A stretch of DNA of 64,000 bases, from the NCBI GenBank assembly GCA_034769895.1, contig CM068375.1, positions 250,583,542-250,647,541 of the forward strand, in the 5' to 3' direction. Of the stretch, positions 12,343-24,706 are shown piece after piece (the first letter of the stretch is position 1; each line of letters begins with the position of its first letter). The notes under the pieces were generated by a model. It ran no database searches, was not told the origin of the DNA, and worked only from the letters and a program-made list of their open reading frames with translations. A program made the position numbers and the translations under genes. This DNA is from Magicicada septendecula. Its lineage: Eukaryota > Arthropoda > Insecta > Hemiptera > Cicadidae.

Positions 12343-13059
12343 CCTTAGTACAGTGTTCCGCAACCGGTGTGCCGCGGCACAATAGTATGCCGTCACAAGG
12401 TGAAAGGTGTGATGCGAACTTTTACCTAGTATTGTAATAAATTAATTGTCGATTTTAAGTAAGAAGGTGCTTGTTTATTCTTTAATACATCCTGATAACT
12501 GTTATATTTTCATAGAAATTAAATGTAATTTATTTACTCAATATTGTTGTTATAGTTTGCTTATCTTAAGTTATTTGTATTCTCACCTGAAATATTGGGC
12601 CGGTTTGATGGGTTACAGGCGGCAAGCTTTGTGTTCACCGCAAAGAAAGCCGCGTAAGACTTTTAGCAAGCCTTTTAGCGGCCGGCACAAATCATACAAT
12701 AGAGTTTACGTTCAAAACTCTAAACGTTCTAAACTCTATTCAAGAGAGTTCTTTGTAACACAGCATCTTTTGTGTATGGCTGGCTGTACGTGCTTTTAAC
12801 TAAAATTGCGGGATTAGCAAAAATTTCCCTCTCTTTTATTATTTTATTGCCTTGTTTTGATATTTGTGCCTGTTTGTCGGCGCTCCTTAAACTTTATTGC
12901 TCTTTTCCTTCGCCGAAGGACCCACACATTGTCAGACAACAATTACAGTATTTCAGTTCAGTTCTATCACAGCTGTGCTCTGCAGTAGTGCAAATATTGT
13001 GATTGCTACACCAGTCTTACTATTTTCTATTAGTGTTATTAAAATATATTTTTTTCGAT

Positions 13060-14457
13060 ATGGATAAGTTCCTTGTACGGAGTGGTCCGTCCTCGAGTGC
13101 AAGTAGTGAAACCATCGAGCCCGAAAAAAAGAAACAGTAAGTAGTTCACCGGCATTATAGTTATGATTATTTATCTTACGGGTTTTTTTGGTGTGGTGAC
13201 AAAACATGCCCAATCCCCGAGTGTGTTGTGTGTGGTGAAAAACTCAGTAATGCTGCTATGATTTCCAGTAAATTGAAACGACATTTGTCAACAAAACATT
13301 CCTCTCTGTTAAGTAAAGATGTGAATTATTTTCGTCGGTTGTTGGAACAAAATAAAAAACAAGTGACGCTCATGACTACGTCGGTACATGTTTCGCAAAA
13401 AGTACAGGAAGCTAGCTATAAGGTAGCCGAACTTATCGTAAAGGCCAAAAAACCACACACAATAACAGAAACGTTGTTAATGCCCGCGTGTAAAGAAATG
13501 GTAAAAATAGTCCTGGGTTTAGAAGCTGGTACTGAAATTTCAAAAATTCCTCTCTCTGCTGACACAATCAGCCGCCGAGTTAGTGACATGTCCAGTGACA
13601 TCGAAGACATTATGAAGGAGAAAATAAAGAGCAGTCGAAAGTTCTCACTTCAGATCGACGAGTCCACCGATATTGGCGGTCACGCACAACTTCTTTCCTA
13701 CATAAGGTATGTTGATGGGGGATGTAATTGCAACTAATTTCTTTTTTTGCAAAGAACTACCCGAGCGAGCAACCGGTGAAGAAATATTTCGTACGACTAA
13801 TGAATATGTGGTCCGTAATGAATTAACATGGGAGGATTGCGTTAGTGTTTGTACAGACGGAGCTTCTATGACAGGCCAATGGAAAGGATTCGTGGGTAAA
13901 GTACGCGAAGTAAATCCTAACTTACGAACCGACCATTGTCTCATTCACCGCGAAGCCATTGTTGCTAAGTCTTTGCCATCTCCTCTGAAAATTGTGATGG
14001 ACGAAGTAGTAAAAGTCGTGAACTTCATCAGATCGCGGCCCCTAAGCAGAGTTTCAAAAAATATTTTGGAGAGAGTGTTGAAGATTTTGACTGGGTTCAT
14101 GATCCATTCATTATGGATTCGAAACTTCTTCCGAATAATTTAGGCTTACAAGAGGAACTGGCAGATTTGAAAGCAGACAGAACATTGAAATTAAAATTTT
14201 TCGAAGTGCCTTTGGAAACATTTTGGTTGTCAATAAGCAGTGAATACCCGGCTATCTCAGAGATGGCAGTTAATGTGTTATTACCGTTTTCAACTACATA
14301 TTTGTGTGAACTGGGCTTCTCGACGTTGACTGAAATTAAAACATCAAAGAGAGAGAGACTCAAATCCATCGATGAAGAAATGAGGCTTGCTTTGTCAATG
14401 ATTCCGCCACGAATCAGCCGTCTGTGTGCAGCTAAGCAGGCTCAAGTATCACATTGA
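13060..14457 (+). pseudogene. hAT transposase of ZBED5-like type, broken
   Basis: Reading from ATG 13060 (MDKFLVRSG...) the frame meets TAA at 13138, then continues in the same frame to 13737. It carries a BED-type zinc finger, CVVCGEKLSN...KLKRHLSTKH, and the catalytic-start region LQIDESTDI. At about 13718 a run of five G shifts the frame by one; the next block (frame 2) has ELPERATGEEIF, the CTDGASMTG segment and DHCLIHREA. Around 14040 the frame changes again and a large part of the usual protein is missing, since the sequence jumps from near RSRPLSR to the C-terminal block with FSTTYLCELGFSTLTEIKT, the hAT dimerisation motif, ending AKQAQVSH. So there is one nonsense codon, one indel and an internal deletion. 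It cannot make an active transposase. Mobilisation in trans by a full-length relative is inferred. Confidence 0.9.
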
Positions 14458-14551
14458 AGGTGTGAGTAGAGTTATTTACTTTAAAATTCGTATTTTCTAC
14501 AGTGAATTAAAGTTAATAAATTGTTAATAAATGCATGACTCTATTCCTGTT

Positions 14552-14580
14552 TAATAATAATAATAATAATAATAATAACA

Positions 14581-14611
<31 letters not shown>

Positions 14612-14612
14612 T
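14552..14612. repeat. (TAA)n microsatellite
   Basis: Imperfect TAA/TGA repeats in the 3' part of the hAT element, with ACA and TGA interruptions. Confidence 0.95.
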
Positions 14613-14757
14613 TGATTACATAACGACGTAATATTTCGTAATTATATTAAGATTCACATGATTTTGAGGGGACAGACATTTTGGTGTGTCGTGTTGAGTC
14701 TAGGCCCGTCTGGGGTGTGCCGTGAGTAAAAAAAGGTTGCGGAACACTGCCTTAGTA

Positions 14758-16340
14758 GACTGGGTGTAAGCAGTTGGTCTGGTAAAAAGGACTTGAGCTG
14801 CAATCGGATTCAAATTTCAATTGTTTGGGCTTCTGGCATCTTTTTCAATTTAATCGGAGCAATTTATTCATTTCTTTTTGATTTAAATGGTCTTCGACAT
14901 GAGTTAAAATGGTTTCAGTCATCGTCTGGTTCCTTCTCGTTCAGTTGTGGTAATTTGGTTTACTTTTATAACATTTTAAATTAAATATTTGGTTGTTCAA
15001 AATTTGGCTTCTGTTCTCCAAGAGCGTCGCTTTACGAGTAACGATATTCAACGGTAATTCCGTCCATAACGGCAGTTGCCATGGTTACTAATTAAATCTG
15101 ATTGGTTAATATGGCTATAAATCCATTGTTATCAAAATCTGAATTCTTTTCAAAATCCTTGTATATCTTCTGATTGCTTTCATTCCGTTATCTTCCTTCC
15201 TAAGTATTAATTATCATCACTGTTATTTGTATTTTCTTCCAAAGATTATTTTGGTATCCCACAAGATTGGATTATTTCATGTTTTATAATTTTACAATTA
15301 TTTTAATATTTCCTAATTACATTTCTCTTTTGATTTAAGTCCTTATTCTAATATTTTGCTTTTAATAAGATTTACAATTTATCATTGGTTGATTATTCGC
15401 CTTGGATTTGTTAATTACTTTGTTATTTTCATACAATTTGTATTTGTTGGTGTTTGACAGTTATGCATTTCTTAAGCCTAAGTAGCCATTACTGATTTTT
15501 ACTTATTTCATATACATTACATCTCATTTTAGCCTAATGCTTTATTTTGTTCTTATAACTGGTTTTGTTACCTATTGATGTTTTGGTTCTGTTTTTGTGT
15601 TATTTGTATGTTACTACTATTTTATACATCATGTATTGCTAATTATTTACTAACTGGTTTTCTCGTTTTCTAAGTCATATATTGCTTTACTTTCTTACTT
15701 ATTTAATCCGCCAATGTCAACAATATGGCTATTATTTACTATTTTTTATCACATAAAATACAACATTTAGGTCTATGGTTGGTATAATTACTCCAGCCAT
15801 ATCCTATTCATAAATTTGCTTAAACAATTATTTAACAATTAGTAGGTAATATTGGTGTACAATTCATTACATTTTATTTTTTGGGTGATAAACAGCCTCA
15901 CTTCTTTTGAACTTACTTCAATAATTATCCCTTATAACATGGGTGTTTATTGATTGTTTTTAAACTTCTTATTTTATAAATAATCTTTCCCTTCACTCCA
16001 TGGTAACACTATCTGTTTACTCTTTCATGGGATTCTCACTTTTAAATACTATTATAATACTTTTAAACTTTACAATAAGATTCTTTTCTAATCAATACAG
16101 TTAACATCACTCTTCAGTGTTCATTACTTCTTAATTAATTGTTTATTTTAAATACTATTCTTAACAACTTTCTTAAATATTAATATTGTTCACTATTAAA
16201 CCTTTAGTGTTTGTTATTTTTACTAAGTGTTTATCTTAGCTTTCACTATTTTTCCTATTGCTATCATTGACAATATTTTTATTTACTCATCACCTTTACT
16301 TTTAAATTATCTTGTGTTTATTATAATTTATTTAGCGTTT
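14758..16340. other. no gene seen; T-rich region
   Basis: Strongly T-rich on the plus strand with no coding sequence recognised. It resembles 20330-21060 in composition; the two may once have been adjacent, separated now by the satellite-bearing block. At about 16349-16375 an imperfect inverted repeat (CTTCCATATTCC / GGAATGGAAG around TTAA) marks the start of that block. Confidence 0.5.
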
Positions 16341-16465
16341 TTTACTTCCATATTCCTTAAGGAATGGAAGTATGGTGATGGCAAAAAAAATCGTGTTCGA
16401 GATTATTGCAGATTCTGATTCTACTACACTCAAAACATGAAAAAAGTCGTTTTCCGAAAAGTGTC

Positions 16466-16489
16466 TGTGTGTGTGTCTGTCTGTCTGTC

Positions 16490-16537
<48 letters not shown>
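16466..16537. repeat. (TG)n and (CTGT)n microsatellite
   Basis: A compound tract of TG and CTGT units just before the first satellite copy. Confidence 0.95.
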
Positions 16538-16554
16538 TGTAGATTTTTTTTCTA

Positions 16555-18370
16555 TGGCAAACGATAACTGCCGCAAATTCAAACAGAATCAAATAATTTT
16601 TTGCATGCAGCCCTGATTTGCAGAGTACTCGCGACCTATTGTTTTTGTGAAGATCGGTTGAGGGAAAGGGGTAGTTTACCTGCAACGGTTTTTTTTTTAG
16701 CAAGGGTAATTTTGTTTGTTTGGCAAACGATAACAGCCGCAAATTGAAACAGAATCAAATAATGTTTCGCATACAGCCCTCAATTGTAGAGTTCTCAAGA
16801 TCTGTCGATTTTGGTGAAGATCGGTTAAGGGAAAGGGGTAGTTTACCTGTAACGTTTTATGTTTTAACAAGGGTATTTCCTATGGCAAACGATAACAGCC
16901 GCAAATTCAAACAGAATCAAAAGATTATTTGCATACAGCCCTAAATTGTAGAGTTCTCAAGACCTCTTGTTTTTGGTGAAGTTCGGTTGAGGGAAAGGGG
17001 TAGTTTACCTGCAACGTTTTTTTAACAAGGATATTTTCTATGGCAAACGATAACAGCCGCAAATTCAAACAGAATCAAATAATGTTTTGCATACAGCCCT
17101 GATTTGTAGAGTACTCAAGACCTATTGTTTTTGGTGAAGATCGGTTAAGGGAAAGGGGTAGTTTACCTGTAACGTTTTATGTTTTAACAAGGGTATCTCC
17201 TATGGCAAATGATAACAGCCGCAAATTCAAACAGAATCAAAAGATTATTTGCATACAGCCCTAAATTGTAGAGTTCTCAAGACCTATTGTTTTTGGTGAA
17301 GATCGGTTGAGGGAAAGGGGTAGTTTACCTGCAACATTTTTTTAACAAGGGTATTTTCTATGGCAAACGATAACAGCCGCAAATTCAAACAGAATCAAAT
17401 AATGTTTTGCATACAGCCCTGATTTGTAGAGTACTCAAGACCTATTGTTTTTGGTGAAGATCGGTTAAGGGGAAGGGGTAGTTTACCTGCAACGTTTTTT
17501 TATCAAGCGTATTTTCTATGGCAAACGATAACAGCCGCAAATTCAAACAGAATCAAATAATTTTTTGCATACGTCCCTGAATTGTAGAGGTCTCAATGAC
17601 TTTCGATTTTGGTGAAGATCGGTTAAGGGGAAGAGGTAGTTTACCTGCAACCTTTTACGTTTTAACAAGAGTAAAGTACTTGAAAATTTATTTAAACTTT
17701 TTGAAACAATGGTAATTGTTAAAAATAAAATAATTTTGTTGCCAGGCAATAAAATTATAATTTTTTCATTTTAATGTAATATAATATTTTTCATTTAATA
17801 CAGCAATAAAAAGGCAGGTAAGACACAGCCTGGCTGTTTGGCTGAAAATGATTTTAAATATAAATCTTAGAATATGGAAGTCATGTATGGTTCTCCATAC
17901 CGATATTTTTTTTTGGCAAACGATAACAGCCGCAAATTCAAACAGAATCAAATAATGTTTCGCATACAGCCCTGAATTATGGAGTTCTCAAGACCTATTG
18001 TTTTTGGTGAAGATCGGTTAAGGGAAAGGGGTAGTTTACCTGCAACATTTTTTTAACAAGGGTATTTTCTATGGCAAACGATAACAGCCGCAAATTCAAA
18101 CAGAATCAAATAATGTTTTGCATACAGCCCTGATTTGTAGAGTACTCAAGACCTATTGTTTTTGGTGAAGATCGGTTAAGGGGAAGGGGTAGTTTACCTG
18201 CAACGTTTTTTTATCAATGGTAATTTTTTATGGCAAACGATAACAGCCGCAAATTCAAACAGAATCAAATAATTTTTTGCATACGTCCCTGAATTGTAGA
18301 GATCTCAAGGAATTTCGATTTTGGTGAAGATCGGTTAAGGAGAAGGGGTAGTTTACCTGCAACCTTCTAT
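16555..18370 (+). repeat. tandem satellite, ~158-162 bp unit, two blocks
   Basis: The word TGGCAAACGATAAC (one copy ends in T instead of C) recurs at 16555, 16721, 16883, 17041, 17203, 17361, 17519, then 17914, 18072 and 18231. Spacing within blocks is 158-166 bp. Each unit includes CGCAAATTCAAACAGAATC, a segment ending GTGAAGATCGGTT, and GGGGTAGTTTACCTGCAAC. Two unit versions differing by 4 bp alternate in part (162, 158, 162, 158). Each block ends in the same tail (17662 onward and 18374 onward: GTAAAGTACTT..., GCCAGGCAATAAAATTATAA). So a whole block plus tail seems to have been duplicated. No coding capacity. Confidence 0.95.
17846..17907 (+). repeat. 60-bp tail repeat, copy 1 (copy 2 at 20265-20326)
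   Basis: The segment from TTTTAAATATAAATCTTAG to CTCCATACCGATATTT occurs here and again at 20265-20326 with very few differences. It ends the tail after satellite block 1. After block 2 it is displaced by about 1.7 kb of inserted sequence, which includes the hAT MITE. Confidence 0.9.
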
Positions 18371-18494
18371 GTTTTAACAACAGTAAAGTACTGTACTTGA
18401 AAATTCATTTAAACTTTTTCAAACAATGGTAATTGTTAAAAATAAAATAATTTTGTTGCCAGGCAATAAAATTATAATTTTTCATTTTAATGTA

Positions 18495-19200
18495 AATCAT
18501 GTATGAGTTAATAGTATAATGGATTAATTTACACTCAAAATGTACAAACAGAAAATTTTGTTACAAACATCAATACCATTCGTGGCAGGCAAGCATATCT
18601 CAGTTATGTAATGTTTACATTTCCATTTTATTATTATGACTACCCCAATAAAAAGGCAGGGAAGACACACACACACACACATACACACACAAAATTCGCG
18701 TTATTTCTGGCCTCACTCATGTTTATTTTCTTACATTTGCACGCTTTTTAAATGGTAAGTGCCGAAACCCATACCAACATAACGTGTGCAAGCCGAAAAA
18801 ATGTCCAGCGTGGATAGCGATTTGCTTCCTGTGGATCGCTGGGCAGTGTAACTGCACGTGTTTACAGAGGAACGATTCATAGACAGACTTTTCGTCTTTA
18901 GGGAATGAACCCTCGGCAAGATGCTGAGGGTCCATGAGTGACTTCGGAGTGCTCCTTCTTTTTCGCGTGTTTGTTCTGTGAAACGTACACTGTAGATTCG
19001 CAGTTTTACTCTAAGCAACGCTCAATAGGAAATGTTGAAAATTTTTGTCCACGGTGTACCCTCATACACACTATACCTGCTCTGATGTTTTAATTACGGA
19101 CATCATAATATTAAAACTTTGGAAACTTGAGCACTACTTAATGGAGATCAATCATTAACTTATACAAGCCATTAATTTTATGCATATTTTTTATATATAT
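18495..19200. other. spacer; one unassigned frame, a (CA)n tract
   Basis: Contains (CA)n at 18667-18692. Two overlapping minus-strand frames, 18723-18935 and 18731-19018, cover a stretch less AT-rich than its surroundings. I recognise no motif in either and cannot tell which, if any, is real. Confidence 0.4.
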
Positions 19201-20028
19201 CAGTGGCGAAGCTAGTAGTTAATGAATGGGTAGGCAAAAATCTTATCTTAAATTTTTTTAAGGAATCACTAAAAGGACGGTGGTTCAAATCGGACGCTAA
19301 GGTAGAGTTTGCTGTAACCGAATGGTTTCACAAACAGCCGTAAGAATTTTACTAGCAGGGAATCTACAGGTTAGCGCAACAGTGGAACTCATGTCTTAAT
19401 GTTATTGGAACTTCTTTTAAAATCGTTTAATAAAAAATGCTTTACAGCTCTATACGTGTTTCTATTGAACAATCCTTGTATTAGTCATACACAATAATAC
19501 AACTGATTGAACTTCAAATTTTTAAACTTGATTAGTTTCTATATATATGTTTAATGTTACAAATAATTCAAATAACAATCTTGATCATCTGTTAGTTCAG
19601 CGGAATAACAGTGACACTTTTAATAACCGCATAAAATAAACACACTTAGAAACAACACAGGCGCTTTAACTTATCTGTTTGGACCACAGAAGTGAGGCAT
19701 GCCTCAACGCTGTATGTGTACAGCGTGGGACAATTCCCCCTCTCTTCACTTCCCTATCTCACCACTACATTGCTTACATACGATGTATATAAAAAACGCT
19801 GAGGCAAGTTCAGGTTGCCTCATTCGCTTTAAACGAGCTATGCCGAATCTCACCTGTCACCATCTAGTGGTCGCTCAATAAAGCACGTTTCGGATTAATA
19901 AATTTGACAGTCGCAGTAACAATGTATAATCTTTACATTATGTAGTTCATACGTATTTATAATTTTTATTCTACAGAATTTTTTAGGGTAGGCATTGCCT
20001 CAATTGCCTCCATGTAACTTCGCCACTG
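19201..20028. mobile_element. non-autonomous hAT-type element (MITE), 828 bp
   Basis: The left end reads CAGTGGCGAAGCTA and the right end, inverted, reads CAGTGGCGAAGTTACATG, so the terminal repeats match over at least 11 bp. Flanking 8-mers are ATATATAT and ATTTATAT (7 of 8 identical), compatible with an hAT target duplication in an AT-rich site. No transposase is present. The last 50 bp hold GCATTGCCTCAATTGCCTCC. A 60-codon frame at 19699-19881 has no known motif. Confidence 0.75.
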
Positions 20029-20329
20029 ATTTATATATGTGTACAACGTTATCGGCAACAAAGAAGTAGTTTTTGTTAAAATTCCTTTCCGGGATATTTG
20101 GCCGTAGTCCAATGTTTTCTACAAAACCAGACATTTCGGCAATGCCATCGACTTCCATCATCAGTGAAAATCGAGTGCGATAACGTGAAGTGACCACAGT
20201 ACTGTGGTTAAGGCTGAAGCAGTAAGTAGAAAGAAGTAGTTTCTATGGTAATATTTCATTTCGAAAATAATTTTAAATATAAATCTTAGAATATGGAAGT
20301 CATGTATGGTTCTCCATACCGATATTTCT

Positions 20330-21061
20330 CTATCATTTTACTTTAGGGTTTTTTCACTTTCACTATGGGCACTTCTTAAACTTTTTATTTAAGTGTTTAT
20401 TAATGGGTAATCCCTATCATTACTTTTCTTTGTCGCTTAGTTATTTTCAGTTTATTTCTCATTATCTCAATATCTCTCTCTTTCTTTACACATATTATTT
20501 ATACTTACTAAGTTCATGTCTTTCTCTATTTCTTACTTACATATACTTCTAATTCTTGGGTTAATGTATTTTTATTTATCAGGTTTTATTAATTATTAAT
20601 TACATTTGTCACTTATTCAATACTAATATTTATCTTTTATATTGGTTCTTTACCAGTTTCGTTTCCTTTATGATATTTGATTGTATCATTTCTCCCTTCT
20701 CTATTCTCTACTACTTGTCTGTGTTTTATCACCTTGTTTCATTTTATTTCCTTTATAGTTGGTTTGTTCCATTTTTATTTTCATTTTTCTTCTCCTTCAC
20801 TTTTCATCTTGTTTCCTTTTATTTTGGCTCTTATCTGGCCAATCTCTGGGGTTGGGTCAAAGCCGTTTGTCTGTCAGTCTAGTCTACGAGTTTCTTTAAT
20901 AATCACTTTTAGTTTATAATTCTTCCTCCTTCTTTCTTAATTGCATTTTATCTCCTTATTCTATTCATTATTTATTTATTAAAATATATTACTTTTTAGC
21001 ATTTCTTACATACTTATAGTTATCAAATATGATCTGAATTTGGTGATGTTATAATATATAT
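20330..21061. other. no gene seen; T-rich region
   Basis: Pyrimidine-rich plus strand, similar in texture to 14990-16340. Short overlapping frames at 20670-20919 are low-complexity products of T-runs. Confidence 0.5.
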
Positions 21062-21387
21062 CAAATTTATTAAATACTTTTGATTGGTTTCTATATTTTG
21101 TTTCATGAATGTATAATTAAAAGTCTTGGGGAAGAGTTTAATGTAGTAATGACATAATAAAAAATAAAAGAGAATATCATGTGAAAACAAATAATCAGTT
21201 TGTTTACTTCAAAATAACCAAGGTCTGCTTCCAAATACGTCTTCACGAACCTTGACTTAACCTTGGGTAAGTACTTGTTCATACGAAGTTGGCAATAGTT
21301 CAAGATGGCGTCCAAAAATAGACGCATGCACTGCTGATTTTTATAAACAAGTTAAATAAAAAGTAAATAGTAGTAAATATAGTTACA
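21062..21387 (+). repeat. element A 5' LTR (3' part only)
   Basis: Begins abruptly at CAAATTTATTAAATAC, which in the complete LTR is about 790 bp from the start, and ends GTTACA at 21387. Confidence 0.85.
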
Positions 21388-21389
21388 AT

Positions 21390-21408
21390 TGGCACGTCGA
21401 GCAGGGAC
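21390..21408 (+). promoter_or_regulatory. element A primer-binding-like site
   Basis: TGGCACGTCGAGCAGGGAC begins three bases after the LTR ends. TGG at this place is the usual complement of a tRNA CCA end; the tRNA species was not identified. Confidence 0.55.
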
Positions 21409-21662
21409 GTTTACATAAAAGTTTATTTTATGTAAGCGTGGGCCTACTTTGGAGAACAGAAGGGGTTATTTAAGGTAAACAAATGAAATATAAATAAGAT
21501 ATAAATAGAAGTATGCGTAAAGGTTATGTTGTTGTAATGTAAAGTGCTGGGGAGGTTATTATTTGTTCATGTTTATGTTATAAGTAATAATTAAGCATTA
21601 ATTGGTTAATAAAAAATTATCAAAAAGGCAAATAACGAAAGCAGTTTTACCAAATTGATATA

Positions 21663-22675
21663 ATGATTAATGTAGAAGCGGAATCCACTACAACGACAAC
21701 TAGAGTAAGAGAGTTGTCGATGGATGATATATTTAACTTAATGAAAACAATGTCTGATAATATGAATAGTAATTTCAATTAAGTGAATAGTAATATCAGC
21801 AAAATTAATAAACGCTTTGACAATTCCAACAAAAATTTTGAAAGTAAATTTAACGAATTAGAACAAAGTATTGAGAGGATGGGAATGCGGAGAACAGATA
21901 CAGGTAAGTGTAGTATAAATGAAAATAACGAAGTAACAGACGACATTGGTGTCAATACAGGTGATAATTATAATGGTGATATGATGACGAATAATAACGA
22001 AGGAATAATTAACAAGGTAAGTGGTAATTATAATAACGAGTATAATGACAGCAAAATCAGTGATAGTGGTAAAATAGTTGAAAATGGGGTATCTAAGAGT
22101 GATACAGAAAAAATTAATAGTGATAATGAGAGAGTAATGGGAGTAGGGGGTAGTAATGGGGTCGTAATAGGTATAGATGTGCTTGAGAGAGAATATGAGG
22201 AGAATTTAAGTAGAAATATGGGGCAGAGGGTAAATTTTCCCCGGGTATATTGTGAAATAGAGATTTCACAGGTGTTTTTGGAGGGCAAGTGTCCCTCAAT
22301 CAGAGACGAAATGTCTTAAAAAGTACCTTAAGTTTTTGTAGTTGTCCTGGAAAAGCCAGGAGGTGTTTTTATGATGTTGCAGTGCCCTCTGCATGGAATG
22401 AGAGAGAAAATGTGAAATGGGAGTGGGAAGGTGATTTGGAGAATGAGAGAGAAATAGAATTATTCAAGTTGAGTAGAGATCATAAGGAGTTAGTAAAGAG
22501 AATAAGTATTGAGAGAGTTGAGAGAATTAAAAACTTACCTGGTGGAGTAGATAATATTGACAATAAAAAGCACTTACCTTGGAGTAGGATTAGTGTACTT
22601 GATGTAGTAGATAACTGTGATGATGATGAGATCGTAACTTACCTGGGGTTGACAAAAAATACTTACGGAGACTGA
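21663..22675 (+). pseudogene. gag-like protein of element A, broken
   Basis: ATG 21663 opens MINVEAESTT... and meets TAA at 21780 after 39 residues. The same frame goes on to 22319: a short predicted coiled coil (SKINKRFDNSNKNFESKFNE), then a long N/D/S/G-rich linker, then an end near FLEGKCPSIRDEMS. A further frame, 22289-22675 (128 residues, rich in E, R and D, with LPGGVDNIDNKKHLPW), follows after a one-base shift and probably belonged to the same protein. No zinc knuckle or standard Gag capsid motif is visible. The position directly after the primer site and the coiled-coil start, also seen in the Gag of element C, are the reasons for calling it gag-like. Confidence 0.5.
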
Positions 22676-24694
22676 AATAGAAATACTAAAGCTAACATGA
22701 TATATGATTTGATAATAATGTGGAGTAATCCTGTAAACCATTGTTATGGGGTAATGGAACCATTGGAAAAAGGAAATAGTTGTTATGTTGATGGTAGTGA
22801 CAAAATGTACTTGATAAAAATGAATTGTGTATACGTAAGATAAGATTATTGTTTGATGATGGAGGGTAGATATTTATTGTTCCTGAACATTTAACTATGT
22901 GAGTGTAGTGGGTTTTGAAATGAACTGAATTATGAAATGATTTGTGGTAAACAATAACAGATAATAATGTAGATTGTATATACTTTTCTGTTGATGTTAA
23001 ATGTACTTATGTAGTAAGGTTATGTTGTTGTAATGATAAGGCAACAGAGAGTACAACGTGTTGTATGAAGTATACTCAACTTTATAATTGACAATTGGTC
23101 ATTGTGAATTTTGTTAAAGTAATTAAAGCAATTTGATAATTAAAGTAATTAAAATGTGTCTGATAAAATAGTTGAATTAATTTGAAAGGAGCTAATAAAT
23201 GAAATGTTGTATAAGATGAATGTTGGTAATAAATTTAAATTTTTGGAGAATTTAATTGTATAATAAATGATAAATAATTAAAGGTTGAATATTAAAAGGT
23301 TCAATAGAAAGTCAAAGTTGAAGTGATAATGCAAGATAAACAGTTAATGTTTAATCAGGGAAAATTGAAATTAAAGTCGTAATGTTTGTAATTTTGAGGC
23401 AAATTTAAAGGTGAGAAGTTTATTTTAATGTAATAATGGTAATAGTCAATTGGAGTATGTATTATGTTGATTAATTGAGTAGTATGTGATTGTGTAGAGA
23501 TATAAAACATGTATTGTATGTTTTAAATGCGATTCCCCACATTTCAGGTGGTCCCGGCCTTACCTGCCCAGACCGTAGTTTTGGTTTACAACCAGCTATG
23601 GGCAGACTTATTGTACACTGACCATGGTTGGTTGCCTTTTGAAATTGGTGTAACATAGAAATTTAACGGGGAACAAAAGGGTAATCTAAGAATTTTGTTT
23701 TTGGAACATGGCTACATACCTATGAGATGGGTGGTAGACCGAATAGGGGTGTATCAATAAGTTTATTAGTAGAGGTACTAGTACCCTGAAGTTTATGTAA
23801 CGCTAAAGCAAGGATGAGGGTGAAATAAAAGAAAAAAATGTTTACCCCTTCCGCCTCCGTCCTTGTGGAGGCAACTGGGTGCTACAGTCCAGGGGGGACA
23901 ACAGTGTGTGTGGAGGAGGAAGTTGATGATTAATATTAATGGGATAAAATAAACCGGTTAAATGGAATTATGTTGATAATATAGAATGTGTAATTGATCT
24001 TATGATGTAATTAAATGATTTTTGTGTTGTTTTGAAGAGTATTATGTAGATGATTAACAATTTTTGAGAAAAGATATAAGTAGATAATTTGTGATGATGT
24101 AATCGATTTAAATGTATCTAAGATGAATTTTAGTAATGAATCTAAATATTTTGAGATGGGACTTAGGTAATAAAAGATATTTGTAATGATGTAATGGGAA
24201 GTGGTTATTTAAATTCTGATTGGAATCAGGGAAATATTTTGAATTTGGGATAAGAATTAACGAGAGAGGGGCATACACAATGTTGGTCTTAAAAGGTTTA
24301 AGATGTATTAAGTTAGGTTTAGGAATATATGTTTATTAGAAGTTAAGAAAAACCAGTGCTTCTTAACTCAAACCAGCACAGCTAAGGGGGACCAGATCAG
24401 TTCTGGATATGGTACAATGTAAGGCCATCATTTCATGTTTCTGATTTAATGTTTCAGTGTCTGGTGATGCTGTGGCGGCGGTCCTGTGCTGGCCTGCGCG
24501 CCAGAGCAGGGGCGTCAAGTGCCTGTCTGGCCTTGCGGTGTTGGGATCTCGAGAGGGAAGTCCAGTAAGGTCATTCAGGTGCGGCCACAGTCACTGGACC
24601 AGGGGGGAAGTTACCCATGAATTTTAGTAAAATGTGAAGGGGGTTATGGCGCCATATCTGGACTGATCCCTTTAGGAAGTATGTGAGTGTCAAC
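22676..24694. other. element A internal non-coding region
   Basis: About 2 kb where pol would be expected. No frame of useful length carries a retroelement enzyme motif. The last 260 bp (from about 24447) are GC-rich and related to 41117-41376 in element B. Confidence 0.6.
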
Positions 24695-24706
24695 GAGAGG
24701 GGGTAC
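24695..24706 (+). promoter_or_regulatory. element A polypurine tract
   Basis: GAGAGGGGG followed by TAC lies directly before the 3' LTR start, as needed for plus-strand priming. Confidence 0.7.

Larger units (their letters stand above)
12351..14749 (+). mobile_element. hAT DNA transposon with intact ends, 2399 bp
   Basis: The left end begins CAGTGTTCCGCAACC and the right end is its exact inverse complement, GGTTGCGGAACACTG, 15 bp with no mismatch. An identical 8-bp target duplication, CCTTAGTA, flanks it at 12343-12350 and 14750-14757, the size expected of hAT. About 700 bp of untranslated leader precede the broken transposase gene (13060-14457). A (TAA)n tract lies between the gene and the right end. 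Exact ends and duplication argue for a fairly recent insertion despite the defective gene. Confidence 0.95.

Noticed and set aside
16332..16742. 136-codon minus-strand frame with a His/Thr-rich run
   Set aside because: The run is the translated TG/CA microsatellite; flanks are satellite sequence.
18723..19018. Two overlapping minus-strand frames in a less AT-rich patch, considered as a host exon
   Set aside because: No known motif, no clear splice sites, and the two frames conflict.
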